A stretch of 64,000 bases of DNA from the NCBI GenBank assembly GCA_012295275.1, contig CM022665.1, positions 22,088,502-22,152,501 of the forward strand, in the 5' to 3' direction. The position numbers and the translations under genes are program-made. Of this stretch, positions 1 to 13,666 are shown piece by piece. Below the pieces are notes generated by a model that did no database searches, was not told the origin of the DNA, and saw nothing but the letters and a program-made list of their open reading frames with translations. Source of the stretch: Chrysomallon squamiferum. Taxonomy: Eukaryota; Mollusca; Gastropoda; Neomphalida; Peltospiridae. Position 1 is the first letter of the stretch. Each line of letters starts with the position of its first letter.

Positions 1-600
<600 letters not shown>

Positions 601-623
601 TATATTCCAGCATAGCTGTAGTA

Positions 624-642
624 CAGGGGCGCCCCCTGCATT
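624..642 (-). promoter_or_regulatory. CTCF-like motif at the BAHD1 start
   Basis: The minus strand reads GCAGGGGGCGCCC, which matches the core of the CTCF consensus (CCASYAGRKGGC type). The 5' flank of the motif is weak. It lies about 28 bases upstream of the probable BAHD1 ATG at 668 and is a conspicuous GC-rich island in AT-rich DNA. CTCF zinc fingers and their core motif are conserved across bilaterians. Occupancy is inference. Confidence 0.45.
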
Positions 643-667
643 CAATTGACTTGTCTAATGCGGGAAG

Positions 668-3600
668 ATGGCCGACTTTCTCAAGTCAAAAGCAAAACAT
701 TGGCGCAGCAGTACTGTTAAATCTAAAGGGGTAAAAATACAGATATATAACTAGCAAAATATATTTATATATTTTTTCCCATTATTTTTATGTTTTTGTA
801 TCATATAGTATACATGTAATACATATCACCAACCACATTGCAACAAATGTGTCGCTATTTCGCAAGTCCCGTTACTCGCGCTAGACTAAGACTAGGCACT
901 TCGCACACTCGTTAGCAAATGACAATACTCATTATACTGTCTGTACTCACGGTTAGTACGGGGATTTTAATTATATATATATTTTTGTCTTTCTCTTTAT
1001 TTTTCAATGAACACGAGATTTTAATTTGTGGTTCATGTCTGCAGCGAGCATGATGTGTTTTAACGTATTGTGTTAACTGCACAGGAAATACAATATTCAT
1101 TTTATTTTATGTGAAATGTATGATTTATAGACAGATTTTGGTAAATATATATTTATCAAAAATACGTATTCATATTACATTTTATATCGAAAAAATACCA
1201 TTCATTCAGTTTTTCAGTATAATCATAGATCATTAAATGATTAAGACATTGTTAAATGTGTGTGTGTGTGTGTGTGGATGAATGTATGTATGTAATATAA
1301 TGTATGTGTATTTATATATATGTATGTATGTATGTATGCCTCTGTGTTTGTGTGGGTATGGATGAGTGTCTGATTTTGTGTACATATGTAAGTATGAGTG
1401 AGTGTGTGTGGATGGATGGATGTCAGCATGTATACCTGTATACATTCACACATACAGAGAAAAATATTCATATACATATTTTTATTTATTTGTTGTATCT
1501 GGACTAGTATGGTAGTATTCCAAAATGTGGTAGCTCTAGCTTGATAAATTAAAAAAGAAAAGAAGAACACCCCCAAACAACTCCCCCAATAACAGTAGAC
1601 TCAAGTAGTTACTATGTTACAATAACTGCTTTTTAACCAAATAGTTCACCCAGAAGTAAATAAAATTATTATTATTATTATATTGTGTGTGTGTGTGAGT
1701 TTCAAGGAATCATATGAAGTGAATACCAAAATTTATTTTATTTACATGTTTTTTCTATACTTAAAGTAGGCATAAAGTTCTAAAGTGTTTTGTTTTTATA
1801 ATAACTGTCATGTAAACTAAAAAAAATAGCCTTAATTTTTCTGTATTAGTTTTCTTTCTTTTTATGATGTTAAAAAACAGGATAAAAATAAGCACTTAGT
1901 AATCAGGTTAAGATATATATTTTTTTCTTACGTAATAAAATGAATTGTGTATGAATAATTCTCAAAGGTGTAAATGATGAAAATTAACCAAAATGGAAGG
2001 AAGTTTCATTGAAGTTGAATGAAATGATATGGAATTTAGGGTGAATGACATTGAAGTAGTTTAAGAAACACTGTAATACAATGTTAAAAAGAGTTCAAAT
2101 GTATGTTGCCACCAAAAAATAATGTATAGTTTCTAAGCAAAAGCTTCAAAAAGCTTAGAAGTTACCTTTTTTTAAATTTTATTTTAAATTTTATTTAATT
2201 TAATTTTTTTTTTTTAAATTGTATTATGTTGGAGTAGTATTTAAAAAAAGAAAGAAAAAAAGTAAATTATTTCTTTCCATTGTAATACAGATAAAATAGA
2301 TATCTTCACTGTAGCTGTTACTGTAATTGAAACATAACCAGACTGAATATATCAATGTACATGTGTTGACAAACTTATGTAACATACATTTTAGCTGACA
2401 GGTCATATATTTTTTTTACTACTGTGTGTTATTTCAGACTCACATCAGCTGTGTATTATTTTAGAATAAATAAATAGACCCCCCCCTTAAAAAAAAAAAA
2501 ATTCAGATTTCTGTAATTATTAGAATTAGTGGGATGTAGTGTTAAATCAGTGAGTATGTCATTAGTATATCTCTTGAAATATATCTGATTCCAACTAGTG
2601 ATTTATGACAGCAGTCAAAGCCTCAGTTCATGTCTACGGAAAGGTTTATATAACATATCTTTTATTGCTAACTGATAATAATAGTTCATGAAGAAAGAGT
2701 GTTTTTTCTGACTGTGAAAAATAAGTACAAGCTCAAAATTATTTAATAAATATGTCTGATAAACAGGTATTCCAAAGTGTCTGGGGTTTTGTTTGGACCT
2801 ATTTTTACTGATTCTGAACACTTGATTTGTTCTCTGTTTCATGTCCTGTCTCAGTAAAAACAATAAACTAAATCTGAAATTTTTATCTTTCTGTTTATTG
2901 CACAAATGTTACCTCACATTGCAAAATAAATGTCAGAAGTGCAATGGATAGCTGCCATCTGTGATCATATATTGTGAAAATTTGTCCATACACTGTTAGA
3001 GACAATTGTGCCTCAAAATGGGCTGTTAAAAACTGAGATTTGTTGAAAATGGTTTATGTGGGCATCAAAAAATTAAATATGTTTAAAAAAAAATCATAAC
3101 TTTGGAACTATTTGACTGACATTTCAAATCAGGATAAAAAAAAATTTACAGTTTCTATTTCTCAAAAAGAAAATCACTTTGGAGTACCTGTAATAAAATA
3201 ATAAATCCCTAATGCAAATCTCTATTGACTGTTATCTTTTAAATGTATCACATCTGTGGAGTTTTCCTCTTATCAGATCCTATTTTTGTGTTTTAAAATT
3301 AATTTCTGTCCTTGATCAGATGCATTTTTGTATGTCCTTTCAGTTCTGAGTCATTTCTCTCAAATACAGAAACCTGTTTTGTTAATGCAGCTTTTCTGAT
3401 TTTCTAACACACTTTTTTTTATTTTTTTGAAATAAACAATCATTTAGACATCTTAAGTAATATTAAAGAAAACAGCTTCATTTTGTAATGTTAAAGTTAA
3501 CAATTAGCTTCATTTTATCTGAGTTAGATGATGGTGCATGAATATCTGACTAAATAATAACAAACATGTAATTCAATGACTTCTAACTAATTAATATAAT

Positions 3601-6600
3601 CAGTTGACCTTTTCTTATTCAATTATGAAGTTAGTGTAGAAAGTTTTAGATAAGGTGTAACTTTACATTTCTCACATTGTTTCATTAATATTAATCAGCT
3701 GATGTTGCTATCCTTGGGACTGTTTTTTAATTGTGTTTTTTTGTTTGACTTGTGTTTGATGATGTTGACTGCCTTGGTGCTAGCAGGTGGATAGATCTCC
3801 AAGATAATCTTAATCTGATGTGATAGACATAAATAATTATTATCCATATTTCACTTGATGACATTAGATGTCAAAACACAACAACTGCTTGTATTAATTA
3901 TGTGATTTGGAATCATGGAAAAAATAGTTACTCTTCTAACCATAAAAAGCCAACTGTTATGTTGTTTCTGTTTATCATATAATGTCATTTTCATTTGCTC
4001 ATTTTAATTGATGAGACATAACACTAACCTTTTTTTATCTACTAGTTATCTAAATAAAGTTTCATATTTTTATAAAAGTTTTTAAATCATATATTTCAAA
4101 ACCCTATTCAAACTTCTTTCTTCTTTCTTCTTTCTAGGCTAGCATGTTACTGGCAAATTAAAATTTTGTGTCTATTCATTTTTTTTTTTTTAATCATTTA
4201 CTTAATATTTATTTAATTCTTTCACATATTTTGTTTATTTTTCTCTTTTTGAGGTTTGCAGGTTTTCAGACAGAACAACTACAAGACATCACACAATATA
4301 GGCTCAAGAAAAGCTTCTGAAAGATGCATTTCCTACAGTGACACTTTCCCTGTTTACAAATCACTGCTGGCGTTCTTCCAGGACCAAGATATGAAATCAC
4401 CATCAGTAGGCAAATCTGTTTCGAAGGAAAGTCATGAACAGAATGATTCTAAAAGTCTACCAGCAAAAAAGAAAATACAAGCCAAAGACTTCATTAACAA
4501 CAGCAATATATGCTGTTTTGTAAAATTATCACGATCAAAAAATGATTCCACAATTTCAACTTCTAAGCCAAAATTAAAAGACCTGTCTTGCAAAGTAGAC
4601 TGCTTACCCGATTCCATCAAATCTACATTTCCCAAGCTGCTAAATAAAAATGAGAAGTGTAAGAAACAGGTGTCTGAAGAAAAGGATTTGGTAAATAACA
4701 AACACAATAGTCCTGGTAATTCTAATGGTGTTAGTACCAAATCTAAAAATAAAATAAAATCTATAGAGAGGAAGATGTGTGTAAAAAGAAAGCTTGAAGT
4801 ACTCTCCTGTAAATTGGAAGAAAACAACAATGTAATCACCAATACAAAATCCAAAACAGCACCTAAGATTATGAGATCAAAAAATGTCAAAAACAATAAA
4901 GGTAAATCAAAGATAGATAATGCAATTATTCCTAGAAAAAGGAAAAAGCGCGAAGCAAGTCTGAATGCATCTGCTTTAGTGAACATATATTTTGAAAAGG
5001 AACCTACCTCTCCCAAAAAGCTTAAACTAAGTCCAAGTGATTCAAGAAATGGTTCTGAGAGTAAAACCGTTAACAAGGCTGATGAAGACAAAGTGGACAA
5101 TGACAAGAACATTGCAACAGAAAAAAGTAACAAGAAACAGTCTAAGAAAGTCAACACGGCCAAAGAGAAGAGTAACAACAAAACATTGAAGGAAATTAAT
5201 GTCAAAAAGAAATCTACAACAAAAGAAAAAATAAATGGTTTAAAAACAAAACAAACCACGTTGAAGGAAAATATTTTAAGTGTGCCAAAAAATGATACAA
5301 AGAAGACAAAAACTAGCAAGTGTTTTGAGTTTAAGAAAGTAAAAGAGAAACTAAATGGAATCAGAAAGCCAAAAAATCGTATGGCTAGCCTTAATGCACA
5401 AGCCCTGATGGCTGCTACAAAGTATTTAAAGCCTAACACTGAACGTGCAGCAAGAACTGATCGTTTCTGTTTGTCCTGGGTCAGGCAGCCATTTTCAGCA
5501 AATCATTACCAGAGTACTGCTCGCTGGGTTGAAGGCTGGGGAAACACTTGTTGTACAGTGGCAGCTCCAGTGAATCCAGAAACGACTTTGCACGTCTCTA
5601 GACAAGAGCAGCAACTATATGAAGACAGAAAGACATCTACAGTATCAATGCAAATCACTCCTCATCTCTCTCATAATCTGAGCAGTGTTCCACATTATGA
5701 AGCTCCTGCTCTTTCCCAGATGGAACAAACACAGGTCATTCACAGAGAAACATTACAGAAAATCACTCATTTAGACCAAGAAATTCCATCAGATGATCGC
5801 CCATCCAGTGTTGTAGATGTTGTTGGTGCTCACACACCAATGAAACCAGTGGCTAGGACATCACTTTGTATGAATCCCTTGTTCAGACAAAACTCTGCCT
5901 GTGTACCTCCATGCACAGGTTATTGTTGTACGTCAACTGACAGATACATATCAGGCCAGTATCAGTCAATAACTCTAGGTGGTATTGGCAGTCTCAACAC
6001 AGTGCAGATGATGACATATCCACAACCACCGTACAGAAGTGCATTTAGTGTTCCTTATGCACATACTGGCTTGCAGTCCTTTGGTAAGTTTTAGCTTCAG
6101 TTCTTTTTCATTATTTATAAATGTCTTTTTTCCATTCTCAAATTTTAAATTAAAATCTCAATCATCTGCTTTTTTATTTTTTTATTTTTATAATTGAATT
6201 ATTATATATTTGCTGAAGGCTTATTGACATTATGGCATTTTAAGCATAGTACTAGAAATTTCATTTAATTCTGATGTAATTAGATAAAAGTAGAATAATT
6301 TATTGAGTACCGATTAATGTTACTCAAAACATTTATTAACTATGTTTTGTTTTTATAAATTTTTATTTTATTATAGGATTTTATCCAAGAAGCTTTTACC
6401 AGGCCAACCCTTCTTCATTAATGCAGCCACCAATTCATAACATGAACCCCTGTTTACTGCCTCATCATGTACCAGTACAGGTGCCACACGCACAGATCAA
6501 AGTCCTCATTCACAACCCTGACAAATCCCATGATTGTGCTTTCTCTGACACATTAAAAACAGAAGTAAAAGGCATTGTTTCCAATTCCTTGTGTAATGGA

Positions 6601-8715
6601 AAAGGAAAAAAAGGGTCATCTGAAGGTAAATGTAAGGGCACATTGAAACAGAAGAAGAAAACAGAAAGAAAAACTGTCAAGACAAAAGTTATGGTTGATC
6701 GTCCTCACAAAGATATTGTTCTGCAGCAGTCAGAAAGTTCCTGTCATGGGTGGTCGTGGAAAGGAGAAGCTGAGTGGAAACTAGTACAAAATATTGTACG
6801 GTTCATGCTTTCTGTGTTTTTTTTTTGTATGAATGTGTATTTATATCTCTAGAACATTTTAAGATTTTTCTAATGCTGATAATATGATAATTTTCTAAAT
6901 TTTAATTTTGTTTACTAATGATGTTAACATGTATATTTTATAAAAGTTTAATATTAATAGACTGATAGTTATTATGTGTTTTTTTAATAATTATTTAATA
7001 AACTGAAATAATAGGATAGTGTCCTTTCTAGCTTACTAAGAAAGGTTTGACCCAACACACCAAGACGATCTTTCTGAAAGTAGTACATGTAAACAAACAT
7101 AAACAAACTCAACACTTTAAAGATAAAATGATCTTCATTTAGCAGGTAGATGGTCCACCTGTAAGAAGAAAATGTTACTCTGCTATCTGTCACACTGATG
7201 GAGATGTTATACATATCCGAGATTGTGTTCTGCTTCGTTCTGGACCAAGAAAAACTGACATTCCTTTTGTTGCCAAAGTGGGGGCCTTCTGGGAACACCC
7301 AGATGATGGTAAATTATATGATTATACTCTTGTTCTAGATGCATTTGTTTCAGTCTTCACATAATGAAAAAACTGACTGAACAAATGGATTGTAATAAAT
7401 TAAAAAAAAAATAATAATAATAACACTATGCATTTAAATATTTTGTTTTGAAAAAAATTTAATAAAATTAACTGTTATATATTCAGATTAGTTTTAAGAA
7501 TGACCACTGAATGTCATTAATTAATCAACCAATCAATCAATCAGTTATTGGCTTTAATAATCTATTTTCTGATCCATCCTGTTCTACATTTAGGGGCATT
7601 TCTTACACAGATAAAAGACTAAATATTTAAATTCTTTTGTTTACAGTTAAGATAACAAGTTTAAAAAAGCAAATCTGTAGTTTTTAATTCTGACTACTAT
7701 GATCAGCACTAGTATTTTCTGTGATCCACTAGTTACAGTGCTTCAGAAAAATATTCTCTTGAACCTTATAATAAATCATATTAATTGAGATGTGTATTAT
7801 TCAGAAGAGTAATCAAATCAATATACTTTGCAGGAGAGATGATGATGAGTTTATTATGGTACTACAGACCGGAACATACAGAAATGGGAAGACAGCCACA
7901 CAACCAAGATCAGGAGATCTTTGCATCTAAACACAGAGATGAAAACAGTGTTGCCTGCATAGAGGACAAGGCCTATGTCCTAACAAGTGGTGAATATGCA
8001 AGGTATGTATTTTAGTAATACTTGGTTAACTTTAAACAAAGCAAGAGAGAAATGTTGAAATCTTTACTGTTAGCAGTTTGCAGCTATATTTGTTAATTAA
8101 ATCATGTGTATTACCTAATTAAAACAAATATATATTATAATTAAACCAGGTTATGTGTTGATTAAACTAGGCACATTTTTAAAAATTAAACCAGCTGTTA
8201 CCTAACTAAATCAAATACATATTAGTTAATTAAGCTTGCTTTATTTGTTAATTAAACTAAGTATATTTCTTAATTAAAACAGACATATTTGAAATATTAA
8301 TTAGGTTTTTAAATAATCACATTTTTGTTTTTTTTAAATACATGTTTCAGAATTAATGATAGATTTGACTGGATTTGATACTAAATATAATTTACATTTA
8401 CATATATTCATTCCCTGTTAATTTTATTTATTTATTTATTTATTTAATTATATATGTATTTACTTACATACTTATTGTCTTCATTAAATGCACACTTACA
8501 TACTTACTTATTGTGATTTTATTTGAAGATACAAAGCTGAAATGTGTCGTGTAAAACAAGGGGCATGCTATCGTAAGAAAGTGGTTCCAGACATGGACAG
8601 CAGATCAGCACTGTGCGACAGACTCATTTCGTCAGATGTTGATCCCTCAAACGTGTTCCTCTGTCACCAGGTGTACGACTTCAGACAGAAAAGAATATTG
8701 AAGAATCCATCCTAA
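668..8715 (+). CDS. BAHD1: BAH domain-containing protein 1-like (heterochromatin protein)
   Basis: Proposed exons are 668-730, 4262-6083, 6377-6795, 7146-7308, 7834-8002 and 8529-8715, giving about 940 aa (human BAHD1 is about 780). All joins keep frame. The large second exon is Lys/Ser-rich, with a basic stretch PRKRKKRE near residue 245. It carries two copies of a motif containing ASLNA (about residues 253 and 396) that is also duplicated in vertebrate BAHD1. The C-terminal BAH domain (about 776-935) shows [30 protein letters not shown] and a final [14 protein letters not shown], all diagnostic of BAHD1/Drosophila winged eye. In vertebrates BAHD1 reads H3K27me3 and nucleates silencing complexes. 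Exon 1 ([12 protein letters not shown]..., good context gaagATGG, donor GGG|GTAAAA) is the least certain part; without it the first in-frame ATG is 4391. The 6795 donor was preferred to 6783 because it gives gapless spacing to the vertebrate protein. Confidence 0.88.
731..4261 (+). other. BAHD1 intron 1 (proposed)
   Basis: About 3.5 kb of AT-rich sequence between the proposed first exon and the acceptor before GTTTTCAGAC at 4262. It holds TG/ATGT-rich stretches at about 1254-1460 and short homopolymer runs. I see no exon in it. A CT-rich stretch (ttctttcttctttcttc) occurs at about 4114-4136. If exon 1 is wrong, this is upstream or 5' UTR intron sequence. Confidence 0.5.
8090..8310. repeat. 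Degenerate tandem repeat built on TTAATTAAA
   Basis: In the last BAHD1 intron the phrase TTAATTAAA, followed by CC, AC or CT, recurs roughly every 30-35 bases, about seven times, separated by short AT-rich segments ending in variants of GTATAT. The copies are strongly diverged, which suggests an old minisatellite. Confidence 0.55.
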
Positions 8716-9969
8716 ACCTATTTTTACAGTATTTCCAAGTGCAATAATGATTTTAATGTACATAGTGTTTAAGTTAACTTCAGCAAGTTAAGTTACTATT
8801 TTAATGTTTCAGCCTGTTGTGAGTTACACCATTTATGAATTTGACATTTCATTGTTCATTATATTATCATTTGAATGTTACACACCACATATCGTGCTCT
8901 AGATCATAATAATTAATTTTAATTTTTGGGCGTGCTAGTTTATTAATTAGTTCTGCCCCTTGATTTGTAAGAAATATGTCATCTGTGATGGCTTCCAATG
9001 CACATTAATCTAATTCTGAGATTCCTTCTCTGTGTGCAGTTTTTCTTTATTTCACCTGTATCCCTGTACCAGTTTTATTTAATCTTTTACCTTCCATTTC
9101 ATCTTGTGATTTTGAGAGAACCTGTAATATTTTCTGGGTTTGATGTTAAACACTGTTTTTAAATTAATGATTTTTAAATAACACATTTTACGTTTCTGTT
9201 AAAAGATTATTGCTTAAGTAGTTTTCCATGATTGATAGTTATCCAAAGACACCACAGTGTTGGTTTTATGGTGGTTATTTATCAAACCCAGAATGCACAC
9301 TGAAGGTTTATACTGGCCCTTGAATTTTTAACATGCCTGTTGCAAAGCTTTTCTTAATATATAATTGTGCACAGAGCTACTTTAGATGTGATACAAGATT
9401 ATATTAATCTGTAGCTTCAAGTATTATTTTAAATGACTGTAAATGAATTTAGATCATTTAGGCCATGTAACGAATTGTAAGAATAATTCCCTTTAAACCA
9501 TGTGAGGTTTATAATTACTTCCAACTAACTGCATAATATTGCAGCATTTAGGGAACCTCAAGAATACACTATTTGCAGCTCCAAGCTTTTTTTTTTTAAA
9601 TTCATTCATTTTTAATTGAATTGATTGTTACTCAGTCTTTGAAAATAATTTTAAATATAATTTTGATATTTGATATCAGACATTGACAGCTCTTATGCTA
9701 AATGCTGGTGATTTTCTGCCACAAACACTACTATTAATTATATCAGTGTCACTTAGAATTTACTTACAGAAGTCAAAAATATTCAGTAAATATACGAGCA
9801 GTTTTAAAACATGACCCTTTATTAATATTATTTTGATAAGGAGTCAGTGGATTATTTTGTAAGTAGAAACTACAACTTAATGACCATCTTATGCAAAATT
9901 TATATACATTTTCAGAAGAAGCAAGTGTAATATAATTATCACTGTATCCACAGTGAAGGGTTTATATGT

Positions 9970-9979
9970 TTGTTTGTGT

Positions 9980-10011
<32 letters not shown>

Positions 10012-10012
10012 A
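9970..10012. repeat. (GT)n microsatellite
   Basis: A run of GT dinucleotides, slightly interrupted at its 5' end, in the BAHD1 3' region. It generates a His/Thr dipeptide frame on the minus strand that is not a gene. Confidence 0.9.
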
Positions 10013-10663
10013 GTGTGTGCATGCACACAACCTGATGTATGTTCCCTTTTTTGCTGATCCATCTGTTTCTTCATAATAAAAAAATTCATTTCATTTTGAA
10101 CAATACATTCACCACAAAGATGCATATGCCCTTTTTTCTGAAATTCAGAAGAGTGATTCCAAACTATTTGTCAAACACTGTTCCATTTTTTTAACATTTA
10201 GATTCTGATGTTACACTTGCCTCTTACAACACAGCATTCTTGGTACAGAATAGTTTATCTCGATAGGAGATGAATCTAGTTGTTACCACTTGTGATATTC
10301 ATATAGCTGTTATCCTTGCACTTGATGCCTGTATATATACTAGTATATATATATATATATATTTATTAATATGTATTATTGCTGACTATTATATAATCAA
10401 CTTCAAATTATTGTTTTTGTTGTAAAGATGTGATATTGGCAGAATATTGATGGTATTGCCTGCAGTGATGTGATATTGGGGAAAAAATATGTAACTATAT
10501 GTAACTATTATATATATATATGAGAAAATGATAATACTAATATCATTTTGTTCACATTAAATGTAGCAAAATAAAACTGAAAAGCACTAGTCAGTCTCCC
10601 ATCTGATCTTTCTGTGCCTCTTCCCTCATTGTTTCAGTTCCTTGCTCACCCTTGCTTCATCTT

Positions 10664-11330
10664 TTAGTTCTTCATTCACTCTTCCCCTTACCCTGTCAGT
10701 TCTTCACTCTTCCCCTTACCCTGTCAGTTCTTCATTCACTCTTCCCCTTACCCTGTCAGTTCTTCACTCTTCATACCCTTTTCATTCCCTTCCCCTTACC
10801 CTGTCAGTTCTTCTTCACTCTTCCCCTTACCCTGTCAGTTCTTCATTCACTCTTCCCCTTACCCTGTCAGTTCTTCACTCTTCCCCTTACCCTGTCAGTT
10901 CTTCATTCACTCTTCCCCTTACCCTGTCAGTTCTTCATTCACTCTTCCCCTTACCCTGTCAGTTCTTCATTCACTCTTCCCCTTACCCTGTCAGTTCTTC
11001 ATTCACTCTTCCCCTTACCCTGTCAGTTCTTCATTCACTCTTCCCCTTACCCTGTCAGTTCTTCAATTCTTCCCCACCCTGTCAGTTCTTTAATCACTCT
11101 TCCCCTTACCCTGTCAGTTCTTCATTCACTCTTCCCCTTACCCTGTCAGTTCTTCATTCACTCTTCCCCTTACCCTGTCAGTTCTTTAATCACTCTTCCC
11201 CTTACCCTGTCAGTTCTTCATTCACTCTTCCCCTTACCCTGTCAGTTCTTCAATCATTCTTCCCCTTACCCTGTCAGTTCTTCATTCATTCTTCCCCTTA
11301 CCCTGTCAGTTCTTCATTCACTCTTACTTC
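10664..11330. repeat. 32-bp minisatellite, about 21 copies
   Basis: The array has a 32-base unit: CAGTTCTTCATTCACT, then CTTCCCCTTACCCTGT. Copies are very similar. Shortened variants of about 28 bases lack part of the TTCATTCACT segment, and one copy carries a larger lesion near 11060-11080. The plus strand is pyrimidine-rich and lacks stops in all three frames, so the array looks like a 230-280 aa open frame. The 32-base period shifts frame at each unit, and there is no family similarity. Confidence 0.95.
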
Positions 11331-13666
11331 TTTATTCACTCTTACTGTAACTTTTCAGTTCTTCACTCTTTATTCACTTTCTTCTTCCATTAATTGTAAA
11401 ATAAGCAACATTATTAACAAATGTTTTTTTTTTTACTTCTTTGTAAGAAGTGCTAATTTCCTTTTAACACATTATGTGCAATCACATTAAGAAATAATTT
11501 TAAGTGACTAGTGATTTTTTTAAAACTTGTTTTAACATCATTACTCCCATGTATTTTAGTACAGTGCTTCTCAAACTATTGTGATGCCATTTACCCAGAC
11601 GTCTTTATCTCAGAAAGTCATTGACAAGCAACTACAGATTTCCATTTGGTTTTTTGGGGTCATTTTCATACAATTTCCTTCACCATTTTATTCAGCAGTT
11701 TAAGAAGCACTGTTTTAAAAGACAGTGATAAATTATTATCTTTGTATGTTACAAAATAGTAATGTAACAGGTTGTATGTGAATGAATAAAATGTATTTGT
11801 TGGTCCATTCATGTCTTGTATAGAAAAAAGTAATGTCAGATATAAAAACCTAAAAAGCCTACATGTTCTAGAGGGTTGTAAATTTTAAAATGTTAAAATA
11901 ATTTTTCACTATATTCATTGTTACAACCGATTTGTTTGTGGGTTAAAAAGATGTATTGGAAAGTACTCATGTCTTTTCTTTTAAAGAACTCAATATAAAA
12001 TATTTTCCATGCATATTGTATATTAAGTATTAAAAATTATGAACTTATTTTGTTTATATATTCAAATAAATGTAATGTTATAAAATTCTTTTTTTATATT
12101 TAAAGAAGAAAAAAAAGTTCCTGCCTACCTACATCATATGATGTACATGTAGATTATTTGGCATAATCTGATTCCTTGAATTTATTATCAGATTAACTTA
12201 TTACTAAATTTGTTATCATTTTCTTACATTGTTTAAACTGAACAAATGTCAGGTTAATAAAACAGTTATTTATGAGGAAAATAATTCACATATATTAAAG
12301 ATAAAATTCTTTGTTGTAAAGATGGTCCAAATGAAATGTTGGCAAGTGCCTTTTTGCCAGTGTGACTTTTATCTTCTCATGCATATTGTTATAATTCATT
12401 ACATAATATATATTTATATATTAGTTTCAGCCATTCATTTCCTTAGTGTAATAAAATTATCTTAGGGTTTATCATTATATAATCATTTTAGTTGAGTTTC
12501 ATTTTATGATATATCTCCAATCTATTAGCAGAAATTATAAAAAAAAACATCTCATTACCGTATAAGTATGGTTAATATTTTGCTATTAGATATTCAGAAT
12601 TAGAAACACCATTAATATGAACTTAGAAGCCATCTAGTAATCAAATTAACATTTCAGTTAGAATAACACTTCAGTAATGAGGCTTTTTGTATATATTAAA
12701 CTTTGCACTTTTTAATGTATTATATTTGTGGAGTTGCTAATTAAAATTAAAATACAGGTTGATTCTCACAAAGGAAGAAAGAAACCTTGAAAATCAAGTA
12801 GAATTTTAACGAAATAGGGTAGACTAAACTGTACTGCTCATTTATTATACAATGAAATAAATTATCATCTTCAGAGTCCCAGTAGTTAAGGAATGCATGC
12901 TAACAGCTGATGCTACAATGGAAACAAAACAGTAGGGGTTTCATCATGTTTGCTATTCTGGAAGTGTAAATTTATTCAGGTTTAATTGTTGGTAATCAAC
13001 CTGTATATGGTTTTCTTGTTTAATACACAGTAACAAACACTCCAATGTTACATCTGTTATGAATAGAATTATTTTTAATTAAATGTATAATGAAAAGACA
13101 AGTATCTAGCTATACATTAGCTAAATTTTTGTTAACAATACTTCCACAAAGATTACCTGAAATGATAATGAAATATTGTATATTAGTTTTTAAAAGTTCA
13201 AGTTTGCAGCATTTGTTCTGAAAAGTTTTTGTTTTTGAACAATTGGATTTATGAATTTCATTCTTTGATGACTGTTTCAATTTATTGTTCTGTTTTTACT
13301 GTTGGGTTATGTCATTTCAATAGTATTTGTTAAATTACTTTTTTGCAAAGTTGCATGATTCACAGTGAAATTGGTTGAACTGAGAAAAGAATATTAAGTA
13401 TTAAGTTGAAATCAGCAGCAGTAAATACATTATGCATTGTTATCCATATTTATCAGCTTTGAAATAAAGAAAAGCCTGTTGATACCATTGTAATCTTCAA
13501 CAATAAACTTTCACTTTATAACTTGCTTTGCTGTGTATGTTTTTATTTTTCTATTTTACTGTATTATTGTATTACAACATGACACTCTGACATGCTTTTA
13601 AAAAGCAAAAGTACTAAAAATAAAGTATTTTGCTGCAAGCTAGCAAAGTTATTTGATAAAGTAATA

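Larger units (their letters stand above)
8716..13510 (+). other. BAHD1 3' UTR / downstream region
   Basis: There is no coding sequence. Candidate AATAAA signals lie at 13463 and 13502, and several occur earlier, so the UTR may be up to 4.8 kb long, but the true end cannot be read from sequence. The region contains a GT microsatellite (9970-10012), an AT run near 10341-10362 and the 32-bp minisatellite at 10664-11330. Confidence 0.5.

Noticed and set aside
4432-5439. 335-codon open frame on the minus strand
   Set aside because: It is the antisense shadow of the Lys/Asn-rich BAHD1 exon. The plus-strand frame has conserved ASLNA motifs and joins in phase to the BAH exons. The antisense product is just Leu/Phe/Ser-rich.
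6784-6852. Read-through C-terminus of the third BAHD1 exon
   Set aside because: The open frame continues into the intron ([13 protein letters not shown]), but the BAH exon at 7146 continues the protein in phase from the donor at 6795 with correct spacing to vertebrate BAHD1.
10642-11490. 282- and 232-codon plus-strand open frames
   Set aside because: They are produced by the stop-free 32-bp minisatellite. The frame changes every unit and there is no similarity to known proteins.
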